Assembly (NCBI GenBank): GCA_937988885.1
Contig: CALKHR010000173.1
Location: 1-48,431, forward strand
Source: an uncultured Roseiflexaceae bacterium
Lineage (GTDB): Bacteria; Chloroflexota; Chloroflexia; Chloroflexales; Roseiflexaceae
Length of the DNA: 48,431 nucleotides
Direction: 5' to 3'
The notes beneath the pieces were generated by a model. The model ran no database searches. It had not been told where the DNA came from and saw only the letters and a list, made by a program, of their open reading frames with translations. Positions 25,855 through 34,094 of the stretch are shown here, in pieces. The translations under genes were made by a program, and so were the position numbers. The number at the start of each line of letters is the position of its first letter. Position 1 is the first letter of the stretch.

Positions 25855-28230
25855 ATGAGCGATTCTCTCCCGATAGATGAGCCACAGACAGAGCCACTCG
25901 ACAAAGCCGAGGCACGCACCATCATCGAGCGCTTGGTGCCGGATCAAACGTTACGAAACCGCTTCTTGAGCATTCTTGTCGATTCGATCTTCGCCGCCCA
26001 TGCCGCGGGACCAAAGAAGTGGTACCTCAGGATACAATCCGACCGGGTGTGGTTGAATGTTGGCAGAATCGTGGTCTGCGGTATCGAGCGTAATAATCTT
26101 TGGATCGCCTTCGACTCGCGGCTGCTCAAAGAGGATGAGCTTGGCAAGCCCGATGCGCTCACCTTCGACAGTTGGAAGACGCTGCCCCATGCGGTCACGG
26201 TGCGCTTCGACACACTGAGCGATCTCGAGGCCTTTCCGACCTATCAAGAGGCGCATCTAGCGCTGATCCAAGAGTTGATCGAAGCGACCAATCATATTGG
26301 TATCGTAAGGGCTCAAGCTCATTCCTACGGCGCAATCGCGTATCTACGCGAGACCATCAATCCGAAGGTGCCCAACCCAAGCCTCACAAACCAGCTTCCA
26401 AGGGTCGAGCGCCAGAAGATCGAGCAGGCGTTCCGCGATTTCGACACCCACAAACGTGGCCGCTCCTACTGGATCAATTGGGAGATCGACTCAACCTACC
26501 GATACGCGGTGCAATGGGAAAATCGGCTCTATCCCGTGAATGAGATTGTACGGTTGGCGACTGGCGAGGAGTATATCCATTCCAAACAAGCGCGGACGTA
26601 TCTGCAATCATATGGTTTTTCGATCATTCAAAAGCATAACAAAGCGTCAAAATCGCAGCATGATGTGAACATCCTTCAGCTACTACAGCAACAATTCACA
26701 TCGCGTGGCCTGCACTTCACCGAATGGCAGATCGCAACGTTCTATACTGCGCTGCAGACCAAGGGTTTCGTGATTTTGAGCGGGATCAGCGGCACTGGCA
26801 AAACGAAGCTCGCCCAGCATTTTGCCGAGCTGCTGCCTCAACCGAGCGCCGCCCCTGAGCCGCTCGAACGTGAGGACGAGCGCATTGTTATCACGCTCAA
26901 GCCCTATATGTTCAAGGCCAGCCGCATCGTACTTCCCAAACAGGCCACACGCTTCTTCGACCCGCCCAAGCCGGGCGAAACGAAACATGTGGTGGTCACA
27001 ATTCACGAACAGAACCATAACTGTTGGCTCACCCATGCTCAGTTTAATGGTACCGATCACGTGACCTTGGTGCTTCGCGACAGCGTGAACAAGTGGCTCA
27101 AACTCAACTTCAAACCCGGGGATACCATCACGCTGGAGCCGGAGTACACTACCAAGCAGGAGTTGATGGGGTTCCGCATGACGGATGCCCGTACCACCGA
27201 GCAACCCGTCCCTGCCGATGGGCAAGGCGCCAATTGGCTGTTTATTACGGTGCGACCGGATTGGCGCGATAGCAAAAGCTTGCTCGGTTACTGCGACCCA
27301 TTAACGGGCACCTACGTTTGGACCGATTTCCTCCGCTTCCTGGTGCGTGCCGCGCAGAGTTATCAGAACAAAGAGGATGTAGCCTGGTTCGTCATCCTCG
27401 ACGAGATGAATATTGCGCCGGTGGAGTACTACTTCGCCGATCTGCTGAGCGTGCTTGAATCGGGGCGAACAAGCGATGGATGGTCGCGTGAGGCGCTGCG
27501 CTTTGATTATCCCACCAACAGCGACGGCGATCTGCCACCACGCGAACTGCGGCTTCCGCCCAACTTGGCATTTATCGGCACGGTGAATGTGGATGAGACC
27601 ACTCACGCCTTCAGCCGGAAGGTGCTCGACCGCGCGTTCACCATCGAGTTTGCCGAGATCGATTTCAACACCTACCCGCCCTTGGAGTTCACACCCGCGC
27701 CGAAGCTAACGCCTCAGATACGGCAGCAATTGTTGCAACAATACTCGCAGCAGGGCCGATACCCGCGTGTGCAGAAGGAGCGCATCGCCGCGTATGTCGC
27801 TACGCACCCCAATATTCGGGCGTATCTCCGATCGCTGAATGCGCAACTCCAACCGTACAATATGCACTTTGGCTTTCGCGTCTTCGATGAGATCGTCGCC
27901 TTCTTGGATGCGGCGGACGAGAATGAGATGTTCGATGAGTTTAGCGAGCCACTCTCCGCCTTCGATGCCGCAGTGCTGATGAAGGTGCTGCCAAAATTCC
28001 ACGGCTCGCGCGGCAAACTCGAAGCGCCGCTGCGCGCTGTGTTGGCGTGGTGCATCGATCCCAACTCACCGCAAACGGCATCGCTCGATGAAGCTCTGAA
28101 CAAATGTAGCTCGGCGCAGGAGATGATGGGCGTGCTGGATTCGTATGACTATCGCTTTGAGTATACGGCTAAACGGGCCGCCCGCATCATGTGGTCGCTC
28201 TACACCGACGGCTTCGCATCCTTCGGCTAA
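25855..28230 (+). CDS. McrB-like AAA+ protein with a B3-like insertion
   Basis: 791 aa, AAGGAG ten bases before the ATG. The N-terminal ~290 residues carry a targeting region with a YPVNEIVRLATGEEY...YLQSYGFSI module seen in other restriction-linked proteins. The AAA domain has Walker A LSGISGTGKTKLAQ (residues ~307-320), the Walker B/DEMN block VILDEMNIAPVEYYFADLL (~513-531) and the sensor FIGTVNVDE (~573-581), all typical of McrB. Between Walker A and the TVRPDWRDSKSLLGY motif is an insertion of ~100 residues (SRIVLPKQATRFF ... VTIHEQNHNCWL ... LKLNFKPGDTITLEPE), the pattern of a B3/EcoRII-N-like DNA-binding fold. McrB proteins need an McrC nuclease; only the short gene upstream could be related. 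Confidence 0.78.
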   Translation: MSDSLPIDEPQTEPLDKAEARTIIERLVPDQTLRNRFLSILVDSIFAAHAAGPKKWYLRIQSDRVWLNVGRIVVCGIERNNLWIAFDSRLLKEDELGKPDALTFDSWKTLPHAVTVRFDTLSDLEAFPTYQEAHLALIQELIEATNHIGIVRAQAHSYGAIAYLRETINPKVPNPSLTNQLPRVERQKIEQAFRDFDTHKRGRSYWINWEIDSTYRYAVQWENRLYPVNEIVRLATGEEYIHSKQARTYLQSYGFSIIQKHNKASKSQHDVNILQLLQQQFTSRGLHFTEWQIATFYTALQTKGFVILSGISGTGKTKLAQHFAELLPQPSAAPEPLEREDERIVITLKPYMFKASRIVLPKQATRFFDPPKPGETKHVVVTIHEQNHNCWLTHAQFNGTDHVTLVLRDSVNKWLKLNFKPGDTITLEPEYTTKQELMGFRMTDARTTEQPVPADGQGANWLFITVRPDWRDSKSLLGYCDPLTGTYVWTDFLRFLVRAAQSYQNKEDVAWFVILDEMNIAPVEYYFADLLSVLESGRTSDGWSREALRFDYPTNSDGDLPPRELRLPPNLAFIGTVNVDETTHAFSRKVLDRAFTIEFAEIDFNTYPPLEFTPAPKLTPQIRQQLLQQYSQQGRYPRVQKERIAAYVATHPNIRAYLRSLNAQLQPYNMHFGFRVFDEIVAFLDAADENEMFDEFSEPLSAFDAAVLMKVLPKFHGSRGKLEAPLRAVLAWCIDPNSPQTASLDEALNKCSSAQEMMGVLDSYDYRFEYTAKRAARIMWSLYTDGFASFG

Positions 28231-28370
28231 AGCTGAGGGGGAAGGGCAAGCGACAAAAAGGAGACTGAGCGTAGGCTGGCTTTTAGCAGAATAATCTCGG
28301 TTGCAAACGATTGTTGGGCGGCTTAGCTCATACTCGTTGTGCAGTGTTTTATAAGTCTTTGACAGTTCTC

Positions 28371-28490
28371 ATTGTCATTCCGAACGAGCCGCTAGGCGAG
28401 GTGAGGAATCTCATTGCTCTGCATTGTATTGCACTTTGAGATCTCTCCCCATTCGCTTCGCTCAGGGCTTCGACCGTTCGAGATGACAAT
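28371..28490. repeat. Palindromic intergenic repeat (REP/MITE-like)
   Basis: The 303-bp gap between the McrB-like gene and the next gene on the other strand contains a ~120-bp imperfect inverted repeat. Its arms are ATTGTCATTCCGAACG at 28371-28386 and the reverse complement of CGTTCGAGATGACAAT at 28475-28490, 14 of 16 matching. Inside are GAGGTGAGGAATCTC and GAGATCTCTCCCC, which also face each other. This is the form of a non-autonomous mobile or REP-like element; copies elsewhere in the genome would confirm it. No other signal is seen in the gap. Confidence 0.6.
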
Positions 28491-28533
28491 GCTTTTTATT
28501 GAACATAAAAATGTTTAATACTTAACAGAGCAG

Positions 28534-29163
28534 TTAGATCATCGCGCATTCTGGCGCAAAACCCGCAATGACCTCTAACTCAGCGGGAATACACTCTGGA
28601 GCTAGCAGATAGGCGGTCAGCCGTACATGCCCCTCGAACACCGTGAGCACTGCGTCTGGCGATGCACCCACAACAATCAACTCGGGGAACTGAGTGCCTG
28701 CCCGAAGCGCCTGCGCCACCGCAAGAAAACCCTCTGTGCTCTGCCCATAGATTTCACGTCCTGCCAGTATCGCCTTCACAGCGACGCTCGGCAGTCGGGT
28801 GTTATCAGAGATCTCATTCCAATAGGAATAGTCGATGTAGCGGATCTTGGTGACTTCGTCGCGGCTGAGTGCTGCGCGATACCAGGCCGTGTGTCGTGGC
28901 AGTGATTCAAACACATAGGCTCGATAGCTGGCGAGCAGGTGGCGACGATACGCATTGTCTTTTTTGCTGCTGAGATCGGGTGCGTTCACAATGCTGATGT
29001 CTTTGTTGTCGCGTTTCAACTGCATCAGTATCTTATGCCCGAACCGCTCGGATGGTATCTCCGCCCGAAGGTAGCAGGCAATCATTTCGTCTTCTGTTAT
29101 ACGATGAAGCAAACGCACCAGCGTACCTCTCTTTGGATGTTGTAGTGTCGGGTGCATGGACAT
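28534..29163 (-). CDS. ParB-like (partial) hypothetical protein next to RNA ligase
   Basis: 209 aa from the ATG at 29163. The frame is open further to a TTG at 29343, but that would overlap the upstream ligase gene by 85 bases and has no ribosome site, so an internal start is preferred; the exact one is uncertain. The C-terminal part, IVVGASPDAVLTVFEGHVRL followed by TAYLLAPECIPAELEVIAG, looks like the core of a ParB/sulfiredoxin-type domain, in which a G-H-x-R motif sits after a strand. The N-terminal part has charged helices (RLLHRITEDEMIACYLRAE). It is downstream of, and likely cotranscribed with, the RNA ligase gene. Function unknown. Confidence 0.55.
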   Translation of the reverse strand: MSMHPTLQHPKRGTLVRLLHRITEDEMIACYLRAEIPSERFGHKILMQLKRDNKDISIVNAPDLSSKKDNAYRRHLLASYRAYVFESLPRHTAWYRAALSRDEVTKIRYIDYSYWNEISDNTRLPSVAVKAILAGREIYGQSTEGFLAVAQALRAGTQFPELIVVGASPDAVLTVFEGHVRLTAYLLAPECIPAELEVIAGFAPECAMI

Positions 29164-29258
29164 GTTGGGCGGCTGCCAGTTCGTAGGCAGAGTGCTCGTG
29201 CCATCGCTCAGTGGAGCCAGCCAGCGCCGTCCAATAAGCAGGCCTACAACTTCAAGCG

Positions 29259-29903
29259 CTACTCCCAATACTCTTCCCAGTTTTCGGCAAACGCTTGTTT
29301 TAGCCGCGCCAGATAGGCATTGGTCTTGATTTTGGCCATCCAAAGGTCCGATCCGCCCGCACCACCTTTGCAGATAACGCCCTCAGCGACGCCATATTTG
29401 CCGCGCCGCACATCTTCTACAAACTGGCCCGTCAGCCTGCCGCGATAGACCACCCGCGCGATCGGCAGCTCGGCGAAATCATTCACAAACTGCTCTGGCC
29501 CAATCATACCAAATGGCTCGACAAGCAGATCGAAGAGGCGCAACTCTTTGGCTTCGTATTCGCGATGCAAGCCAGCGAAAGAGTTTGGTCCAAGGAACTC
29601 GGTGAAGGCTTTGCACGCTTGGTAGTCGCGGTAATGGGGGTGCTCGCGCAAAATCCGGTCTAAGTCGTCGGCGAGAGTGGCATAAAACAGCTCGACACAT
29701 GCACGCAGATGGGCGTGCTTGCGCCCGAACTGCTCGATCCCCTCGGCAGTGAGGTTGAAGCTATCGCGGCGCGTGCCAAAGGCATGCCAGCCAAAATCGC
29801 GGTCCCAATCCCAATGCAGATTGGTGCCATCGTATTTTTCAAAAGCGATACAGCGTCCATTGGGTGTATTGCGGCTATCTGGTATTTTTGGGTAGTGAAG
29901 CAT
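29259..29903 (-). CDS. RNA ligase family nucleotidyltransferase
   Basis: 214 aa from the ATG at 29903; a TTG 24 bases upstream is possible but neither has a strong ribosome site. It has the motifs of the Rnl2-type RNA ligase family: motif I EKYDGTN with Lys23 as the AMP acceptor, a conserved FLGPNSFAG, LRLFDLL (motif III region), motif IV EGVICKGG (~174-181) and motif V MAKIKT (~190-195). The size covers only the nucleotidyltransferase domain, so the C-terminal domain that guides substrate choice in T4 Rnl2 is absent. Stand-alone ligases of this kind repair tRNA or other RNA cleaved by host or phage nucleases, which fits a defence or repair context. Transcribed towards the ParB-like gene. Confidence 0.8.
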   Translation of the reverse strand: MLHYPKIPDSRNTPNGRCIAFEKYDGTNLHWDWDRDFGWHAFGTRRDSFNLTAEGIEQFGRKHAHLRACVELFYATLADDLDRILREHPHYRDYQACKAFTEFLGPNSFAGLHREYEAKELRLFDLLVEPFGMIGPEQFVNDFAELPIARVVYRGRLTGQFVEDVRRGKYGVAEGVICKGGAGGSDLWMAKIKTNAYLARLKQAFAENWEEYWE

Positions 29904-30009
29904 GGATGTAAATCCAATACCTTTCAAATAAGCAAACGGGTGGCTTCTGTGGCATACTTTCGAGGACTACAATAGAAAATCTCACCACAGGAGCCAATAC
30001 AGGAGTTTC

Positions 30010-30147
30010 ATGATAGGCGAGATTGATAGTGACTGCACGTTTAGCAGCGCCTTAACAGTTGACGCCCTCAGCCGGGTGCTTCCACACGAGACGATCACGG
30101 ACGTGATCGCTCAGGAAAGGTTGGCGAAGTCCGCCACTGCCGTTTGA
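30010..30147 (+). pseudogene. N-terminal remnant of an IS4-type transposase
   Basis: A 45-codon frame (AGGAG five bases before the ATG, stop TGA at 30145). The translation contains LTVDALSRVLPHETITDVIA, which is the form of the N-terminal domain of IS4-type transposases (a short run leading to ALSR-x-P). The remaining ~350 residues are gone, so it is a fragment left by a deletion. Confidence 0.55.
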
Positions 30148-30193
30148 GTATTGAAGCGTTCTAACCACCTTTCACACTGCGAGGACAGAGCGT

Positions 30194-30550
30194 ATGCGCA
30201 TCACAGGCACAATGCAGCTTTATCACAATGACAAACTGCTCGGCACGCTTGAGCGCTATAGCTACGAGACGCCGTGGGCCAGCGCGTGGCTACAGGCGCA
30301 CGATTCAGCAATCATACAACACTTTGCAGCCGTCTACTCGTTCCTCGAATGGGTTGAGACGATTCCCGATGACCTCCCCGATGCAGAAGCCGATGCGCGC
30401 TACATGCAGGCGTTGGCCGAGCGCGGGCTAGACGAAGCACAGATCAGGGATTTCCACGATGGCTGGGCGGTGCGCACCGCCGATGGTGAGATGAACGCGA
30501 TTGTGCTCGCGATCTTCGAACAGGATGGCTATCTGACGTGGCGCTGGTGA
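30194..30550 (+). CDS. Hypothetical protein
   Basis: 118 aa, GAGGACAGAGCGT before the ATG. A compact, acidic protein with a beta-rich N-terminus (MRITGTMQLYHNDKLLGTLE) and a helical middle. No cysteine motif, signal peptide or membrane segment. I do not recognise a family. It stands alone between the IS4 remnant and the alkylation repair gene. Confidence 0.55.
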   Translation: MRITGTMQLYHNDKLLGTLERYSYETPWASAWLQAHDSAIIQHFAAVYSFLEWVETIPDDLPDAEADARYMQALAERGLDEAQIRDFHDGWAVRTADGEMNAIVLAIFEQDGYLTWRW

Positions 30551-30702
30551 TGCTGTTCGCCCCACGGCGCGCTAAGCCCACTCATGCCCCAAAACTGCGG
30601 CGATACTCATATGGATTATTGTTACGCCTAAATGCGGAGTGAATCCGCCCTGATTTGCGTGTATGCTGAAGGGTAGCAAAAGCAACTTGATCAGGGTGTT
30701 TA

Positions 30703-31839
30703 ATGAGCGAACCTCAAAACTTCAAGTACTACTTCAACCGCGATATGGTGCAAGGCATTGCATCACAACTGCAAACAGCCTATCCAGACTTCAACCAAGC
30801 GAGCTTTCTTGAGCAGGTGATGACCGAGCTTGATGCGCTCGAACTCAAAGCGCGGGTCAATCTGATCGCCAAGGCTATGCGCGATCATCTACCGAGCGAT
30901 TACCCCACGGCGCTCACGATCGCTGAGTCGATGTTAGGCGAGCCAACCGCATACTTCGATGGCATGTTCAACAGCGGCTGGCGGCTGATGGTCTTGGCGG
31001 CTTTTGTTGAGCATTATGGCCTCGATCATCTGGAGGAATCCTTGGCGGCGATGTACAAGATCACGCAGCAACACACCGCCGAGTTCACCATTCGTCCGTA
31101 TCTGCAACGCCATCAGGAGGCTGTGTTGGCGCGCCTACAAGCGTGGGTGCACGACCCCAGCGAGCATGTGCGCCGCCTGGTCAGCGAAGGCACCCGCACG
31201 CGCCTGCCCTGGAGCGCGCGTCTGCCGCAATTCATCGCCGATCCCACGCCGGTGCTGGCGCTGCTCGAACAACTCCGTGATGACCCCTCGCTCTATGTGC
31301 GCCGCTCGGTCGCCAACAACCTCAACGACATCGCCAAAGACCACCCCGACCTGGTGATCGCCACGCTTCAGCGCTGGTCGCAAGGCGCGAGCGAAGAGCG
31401 CCAGTGGATCGTGCGCCACACCCTGCGCAGCCTGGTGAAACAGGGGCATCGCGATGCACTCGCGCTGATGGGCGTCTACCCCGCCAATATCGAATTGCTC
31501 AACCTGACGCTCGACCCCGATCCGCTGCCCTTCAACGGCACGCTGACCATCAAACTCGAACTGCGCAATACCGATCAACAGGCCCACAATTGCATTATCG
31601 ACTATCTGGTGTATTTCGTTGGGGCGCGTGGCCAACAGCGCAGCAAGGTCTTTAAGCTGCGCCAAATTCAGCTCGCCGCCGGGGAGCGCATCGCCCTGCA
31701 ACAGCGCCACTCCTTCCGCCCGATCACCATTCGGCGCTATTATCCCGGCCAGCATCGCGTCGAGATCCAAGTCAATGGCACAATCGTTGGCGGCGCGGAC
31801 TTCACGCTCGCGCCTGAGGTGTCGTTAGCGGCTAGCTAA
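30703..31839 (+). CDS. alkC: AlkC-like DNA alkylation repair glycosylase
   Basis: 378 aa. The first ~270 residues are HEAT-like helical repeats of the AlkC/AlkD superfamily, with landmarks such as NSGWRLMVLAAFVEHYG and repeat units PSEHVRRLVSEGTR and PSLYVRRSVANNLNDIAKDHP. The last ~100 residues form a beta-rich Ig-like domain (LDPDPLPFNGTLTIKLEL to VGGADFTL), which is what separates AlkC from AlkD. Members remove N3-alkylated bases from DNA. Start chosen as the first ATG of the frame; its ribosome site is weak. It is monocistronic. The unusually GC-rich codon use, compared with the genes at 36-47 kb, suggests it is part of the host backbone. Confidence 0.8.
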   Translation: MSEPQNFKYYFNRDMVQGIASQLQTAYPDFNQASFLEQVMTELDALELKARVNLIAKAMRDHLPSDYPTALTIAESMLGEPTAYFDGMFNSGWRLMVLAAFVEHYGLDHLEESLAAMYKITQQHTAEFTIRPYLQRHQEAVLARLQAWVHDPSEHVRRLVSEGTRTRLPWSARLPQFIADPTPVLALLEQLRDDPSLYVRRSVANNLNDIAKDHPDLVIATLQRWSQGASEERQWIVRHTLRSLVKQGHRDALALMGVYPANIELLNLTLDPDPLPFNGTLTIKLELRNTDQQAHNCIIDYLVYFVGARGQQRSKVFKLRQIQLAAGERIALQQRHSFRPITIRRYYPGQHRVEIQVNGTIVGGADFTLAPEVSLAAS

Positions 31840-31920
31840 AACGAAAGAGCAGACATGGCTTTTGTGGGCACAGTTAGTGTATCCTTGTTTCTGTAAATTG
31901 AATGGAGAGACTTGATTGCG

Positions 31921-32076
31921 AAAGGCAGGTTTGGGTGTATCCTTGGATGTCAGAAACACTACCAAAAAGGAGCACCCAATGACCCGCCAAGCAATTGTAC
32001 TCTATCGCCAGACATCCTTGAAATGATCGCAGAGCAAGGTTTGGATGCGTTGCCAGGATCGTGTAACAGTCTTTCT
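31921..32076 (+). mobile_element. IS256-type transposase left-end remnant
   Basis: The sequence GGGTGTATCCTTGGATGTCAG at the start has the look of an IS256-family end. It is followed by AGGAG and ATG at 31980. The frame, after a shift of about two bases near 32000, continues as TLSPDILEMIAEQGLDALPG, the standard N-terminal block of IS256 (Mutator-type) transposases. It stops abruptly where the IS701-type element begins. The rest of the transposase is absent on the other side, so a deletion accompanied or followed the nesting. Confidence 0.65.
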
Positions 32077-32098
32077 GTATATTATTACAACGCGAAGT
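32077..32098 (+). repeat. Left terminal inverted repeat of the IS701-type element
   Basis: It contains ATTATTACAACGCGAAGT, and pairs with the right end at 33665-33686 with one mismatch. Confidence 0.8.
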
Positions 32099-32101
32099 CC
32101 G

Positions 32102-33577
32102 TTATGAAGAGATTGAGACGGTTTGGCTTTTGGGCGGGCGACCTGGATAGCGACGTTTCCTTTGGGCTTCGTGCTCGACTCGTTCTTGCAGTTGCCTCAG
32201 TTTGCGTCTGCGATGAGACTGATATGCTGCGTAATTGCGACGCTGATAGTACATTACTAAGAACAATGCACGTTCTGCATCAAATACCATTTTCGGCAGT
32301 ACACTGGTCAGTAACAAGCGTACCTGATTGAGCGTCAATGCTTCCGCTTGTTTTTGCCAGCCTACTCGTACCCACACCAGAAAATGGTGCGCCAGCATCA
32401 CCATCACCATATGATGATGCCATCCTTGCCACGAGCGTACCTCATATGCATCCATGCCGACTTCGCCTTTGCCTTGCTCAAACGTCAACTCGACCGGCCA
32501 GCGCATCCCCAGCATCCAAGCCAATTCTGCCTTCGGCGTGCTCTCTGGTGCATTGCTCAAATAGTAGCGAACATCACTTGGGTCTGTCACGTTTCGGCGG
32601 AGTATCAGCCACACACGCGGCCCTGGCAATCCATCGCGTGCTTCCGTCACGCGTACCATCGCCACATCGCTGACAATTGGACCCTTACTACCTTCCTTGA
32701 TGTTTGTGCGTATCCAGGCACTTTTGGGCAGTCGTTTCAGCAATGCATCAACACGATAGGGCGTTTTCTGCTGGAGTTTGCTTGGCTTGCGACCTTTGCC
32801 AGAGTAGGTTGGCTCGACGAGTGCAACGTGCCGTCGCCAGATCAGGGTGTTGCACGAGATCGATGTGAAGTAATTTAAGGAAAGTGCTGCAACACCGTCC
32901 TGAAAGGTCGTGCTGTTGCCATAGAGTGCATCCGCAGTCACCCAGCGAGCCGCAATAGAGCCACGCGTCACTGCTTGTCGCAGCAAGTCAAGCACAATTT
33001 CAGGCTTTATCTGAAAGGCAAGCGTGGTCGGTATGGCAGTTGCTTTGCGTTTAGCAGCGTGAGCCTCATCAAACCAGACCTCGGGAACAAACAGTCTGCC
33101 ATCAAGCAAGGTATAGCCCTTGCGGGAGGCATAGCCAAGATAGACACCAACTTGAGCGTTGGCCACTTTACCGACCGAGCCACAATATTGAGGCGCAACA
33201 CCGGCGCTATCGTGACCCTGTTTGACAATACCAGATTCATCGACCAAAAACACGCCATCCTACTGATTGAGGGTTGCGCTAGCGAGCTGTTGGTGGCGAG
33301 CAATAATTGGTTCAATCGACCAGTTGCTTTGGCCAATGAAGTGCTGTAACGGTCGAAGTGGCACACCTAAATGAAGAGCCATGGGTTCAATTGATTTGCG
33401 TTCGGAGGCGCTCAGCAAGCCACGCAGGTACATTTCGGCTCGCTCAGCCTGTTCGCAACGAGCAAAGGCGGGCGCAAAGTGGGCATGATAGGTCGCGAAT
33501 TGGTCGAGCAAACCAGTGATATCTTGTGATGTCAGGTTGCATTTGGGCGCAGGGCAGGTGTCGAGTACAATATCCAA
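32102..33577 (-). pseudogene. IS701-type DDE transposase with amber stop
   Basis: The minus-strand frame from a TTG at 33577 to 32102 is continuous except for one TAG at 33260-33262. The first part (105 aa) has the usual N-terminal region (FIGQSNWSIEPIIARHQQL). After the TAG the frame goes on with DGVFLVDESG (first catalytic Asp), VTADALYGN (second Asp) and MRWPVELTFEQGKGEVGMD (catalytic Glu). A stop in front of DGVFLVDESG falls in a position normally occupied by an acidic or polar residue, so a single base change killed it. Without readthrough the catalytic part is not made from the N-terminal start, so the element is probably immobile by itself. Confidence 0.8.
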
Positions 33578-33664
33578 GGGTATGGCTTTCTTTTTACGGA
33601 TGGTTTTTTAGGTTTCCGCTTGAGAATACCATACCCCTTCAAGCAAGGTTTATCTTCACTCCCA

Positions 33665-33686
33665 ACTTCGCGTTGTAATACTATAC
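33665..33686 (-). repeat. Right terminal inverted repeat of the IS701-type element
   Basis: ACTTCGCGTTGTAATACTATAC; reverse complement matches the left end at 21 of 22 positions. The adjoining base 33687 begins the in-frame glycosyltransferase fragment. Confidence 0.8.
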
Positions 33687-34070
33687 CTACACAGCAAAGG
33701 TGTCAGTAACCCAGCGGACTCGACGAAAGCGTTGTGGCGGCGCCTGATGATGTGCGAATTGGTCGAACTTTGGGAGCAGTGTGTGGAGCAACTGCCGCAC
33801 TACGACGTGATCGGGGTGAACTGGCGCGACATGCCGCCGATATCGCACTTCAGCGGCAATTTCTGGTACGCCTCCACCAGCTATTTGCGCACTCTGGAGG
33901 ACTTTGAGCGCTACTATGAATCGCCGCGCTACCCGATCTGGGATGCGGTCAAAGACCGACGGTTGGGCTGCGAATTCTGGATCGGATCAAGTACCCAATC
34001 TCCGCACGTGCTCTCGCTGGTATGCAGGAACCAGGATTTCTGCGATCCCCACTTCTGGCATTCACCATGA
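33687..34070 (+). pseudogene. Glycosyltransferase-like gene, 5' part lost at IS insertion
   Basis: The frame is open from the last base pair of the IS end and starts with LHSKGVSNPADSTKALWRRL, an internal motif (Y)LHTKG-V-S of a family of cell-surface glycan proteins. It goes on with HYDVIGVNWRDMPPISHFSG and NFWYASTSYLRTL, ending at TGA 34070. The N-terminal half, including any start codon and the nucleotide-sugar binding part, is missing, so the gene is dead. The 128 codons left are otherwise undamaged, which suggests the loss is fairly recent. It precedes another damaged glycosyltransferase by 24 bases. Confidence 0.7.
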
Positions 34071-34094
34071 TCTCTGGAAGGGGACACACCGATA

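Larger units (their letters stand above)
32077..33686 (-). mobile_element. IS701-type insertion sequence
   Basis: About 1.6 kb bounded by 22-bp terminal inverted repeats (32077-32098 and 33665-33686, 21 of 22 matching). It holds one transposase frame on the minus strand. Four-base target duplications, usual for the family, are not evident, consistent with loss of one flank. It is inserted between an IS256 remnant and a glycosyltransferase fragment. Confidence 0.8.

Noticed and set aside
29164..29343. TTG at 29343 as start of the ParB-like gene
   Set aside because: It would overlap the RNA ligase gene by 85 bases, lacks a ribosome site, and the extra 60 residues look like out-of-frame translation.
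31877..31945. 11-bp direct repeat GTGTATCCTTG (31877-31887 and 31935-31945)
   Set aside because: One copy is in the presumed IS256 end; a 58-bp-spaced short repeat could be a second end remnant or chance, not enough to call an element.
32338..32878. Plus-strand ORFs of 111 and 176 codons over the IS
   Set aside because: They lie opposite the transposase frame, have low-complexity His/Ser-rich translations and no ribosome site; they are shadows of the transposase.
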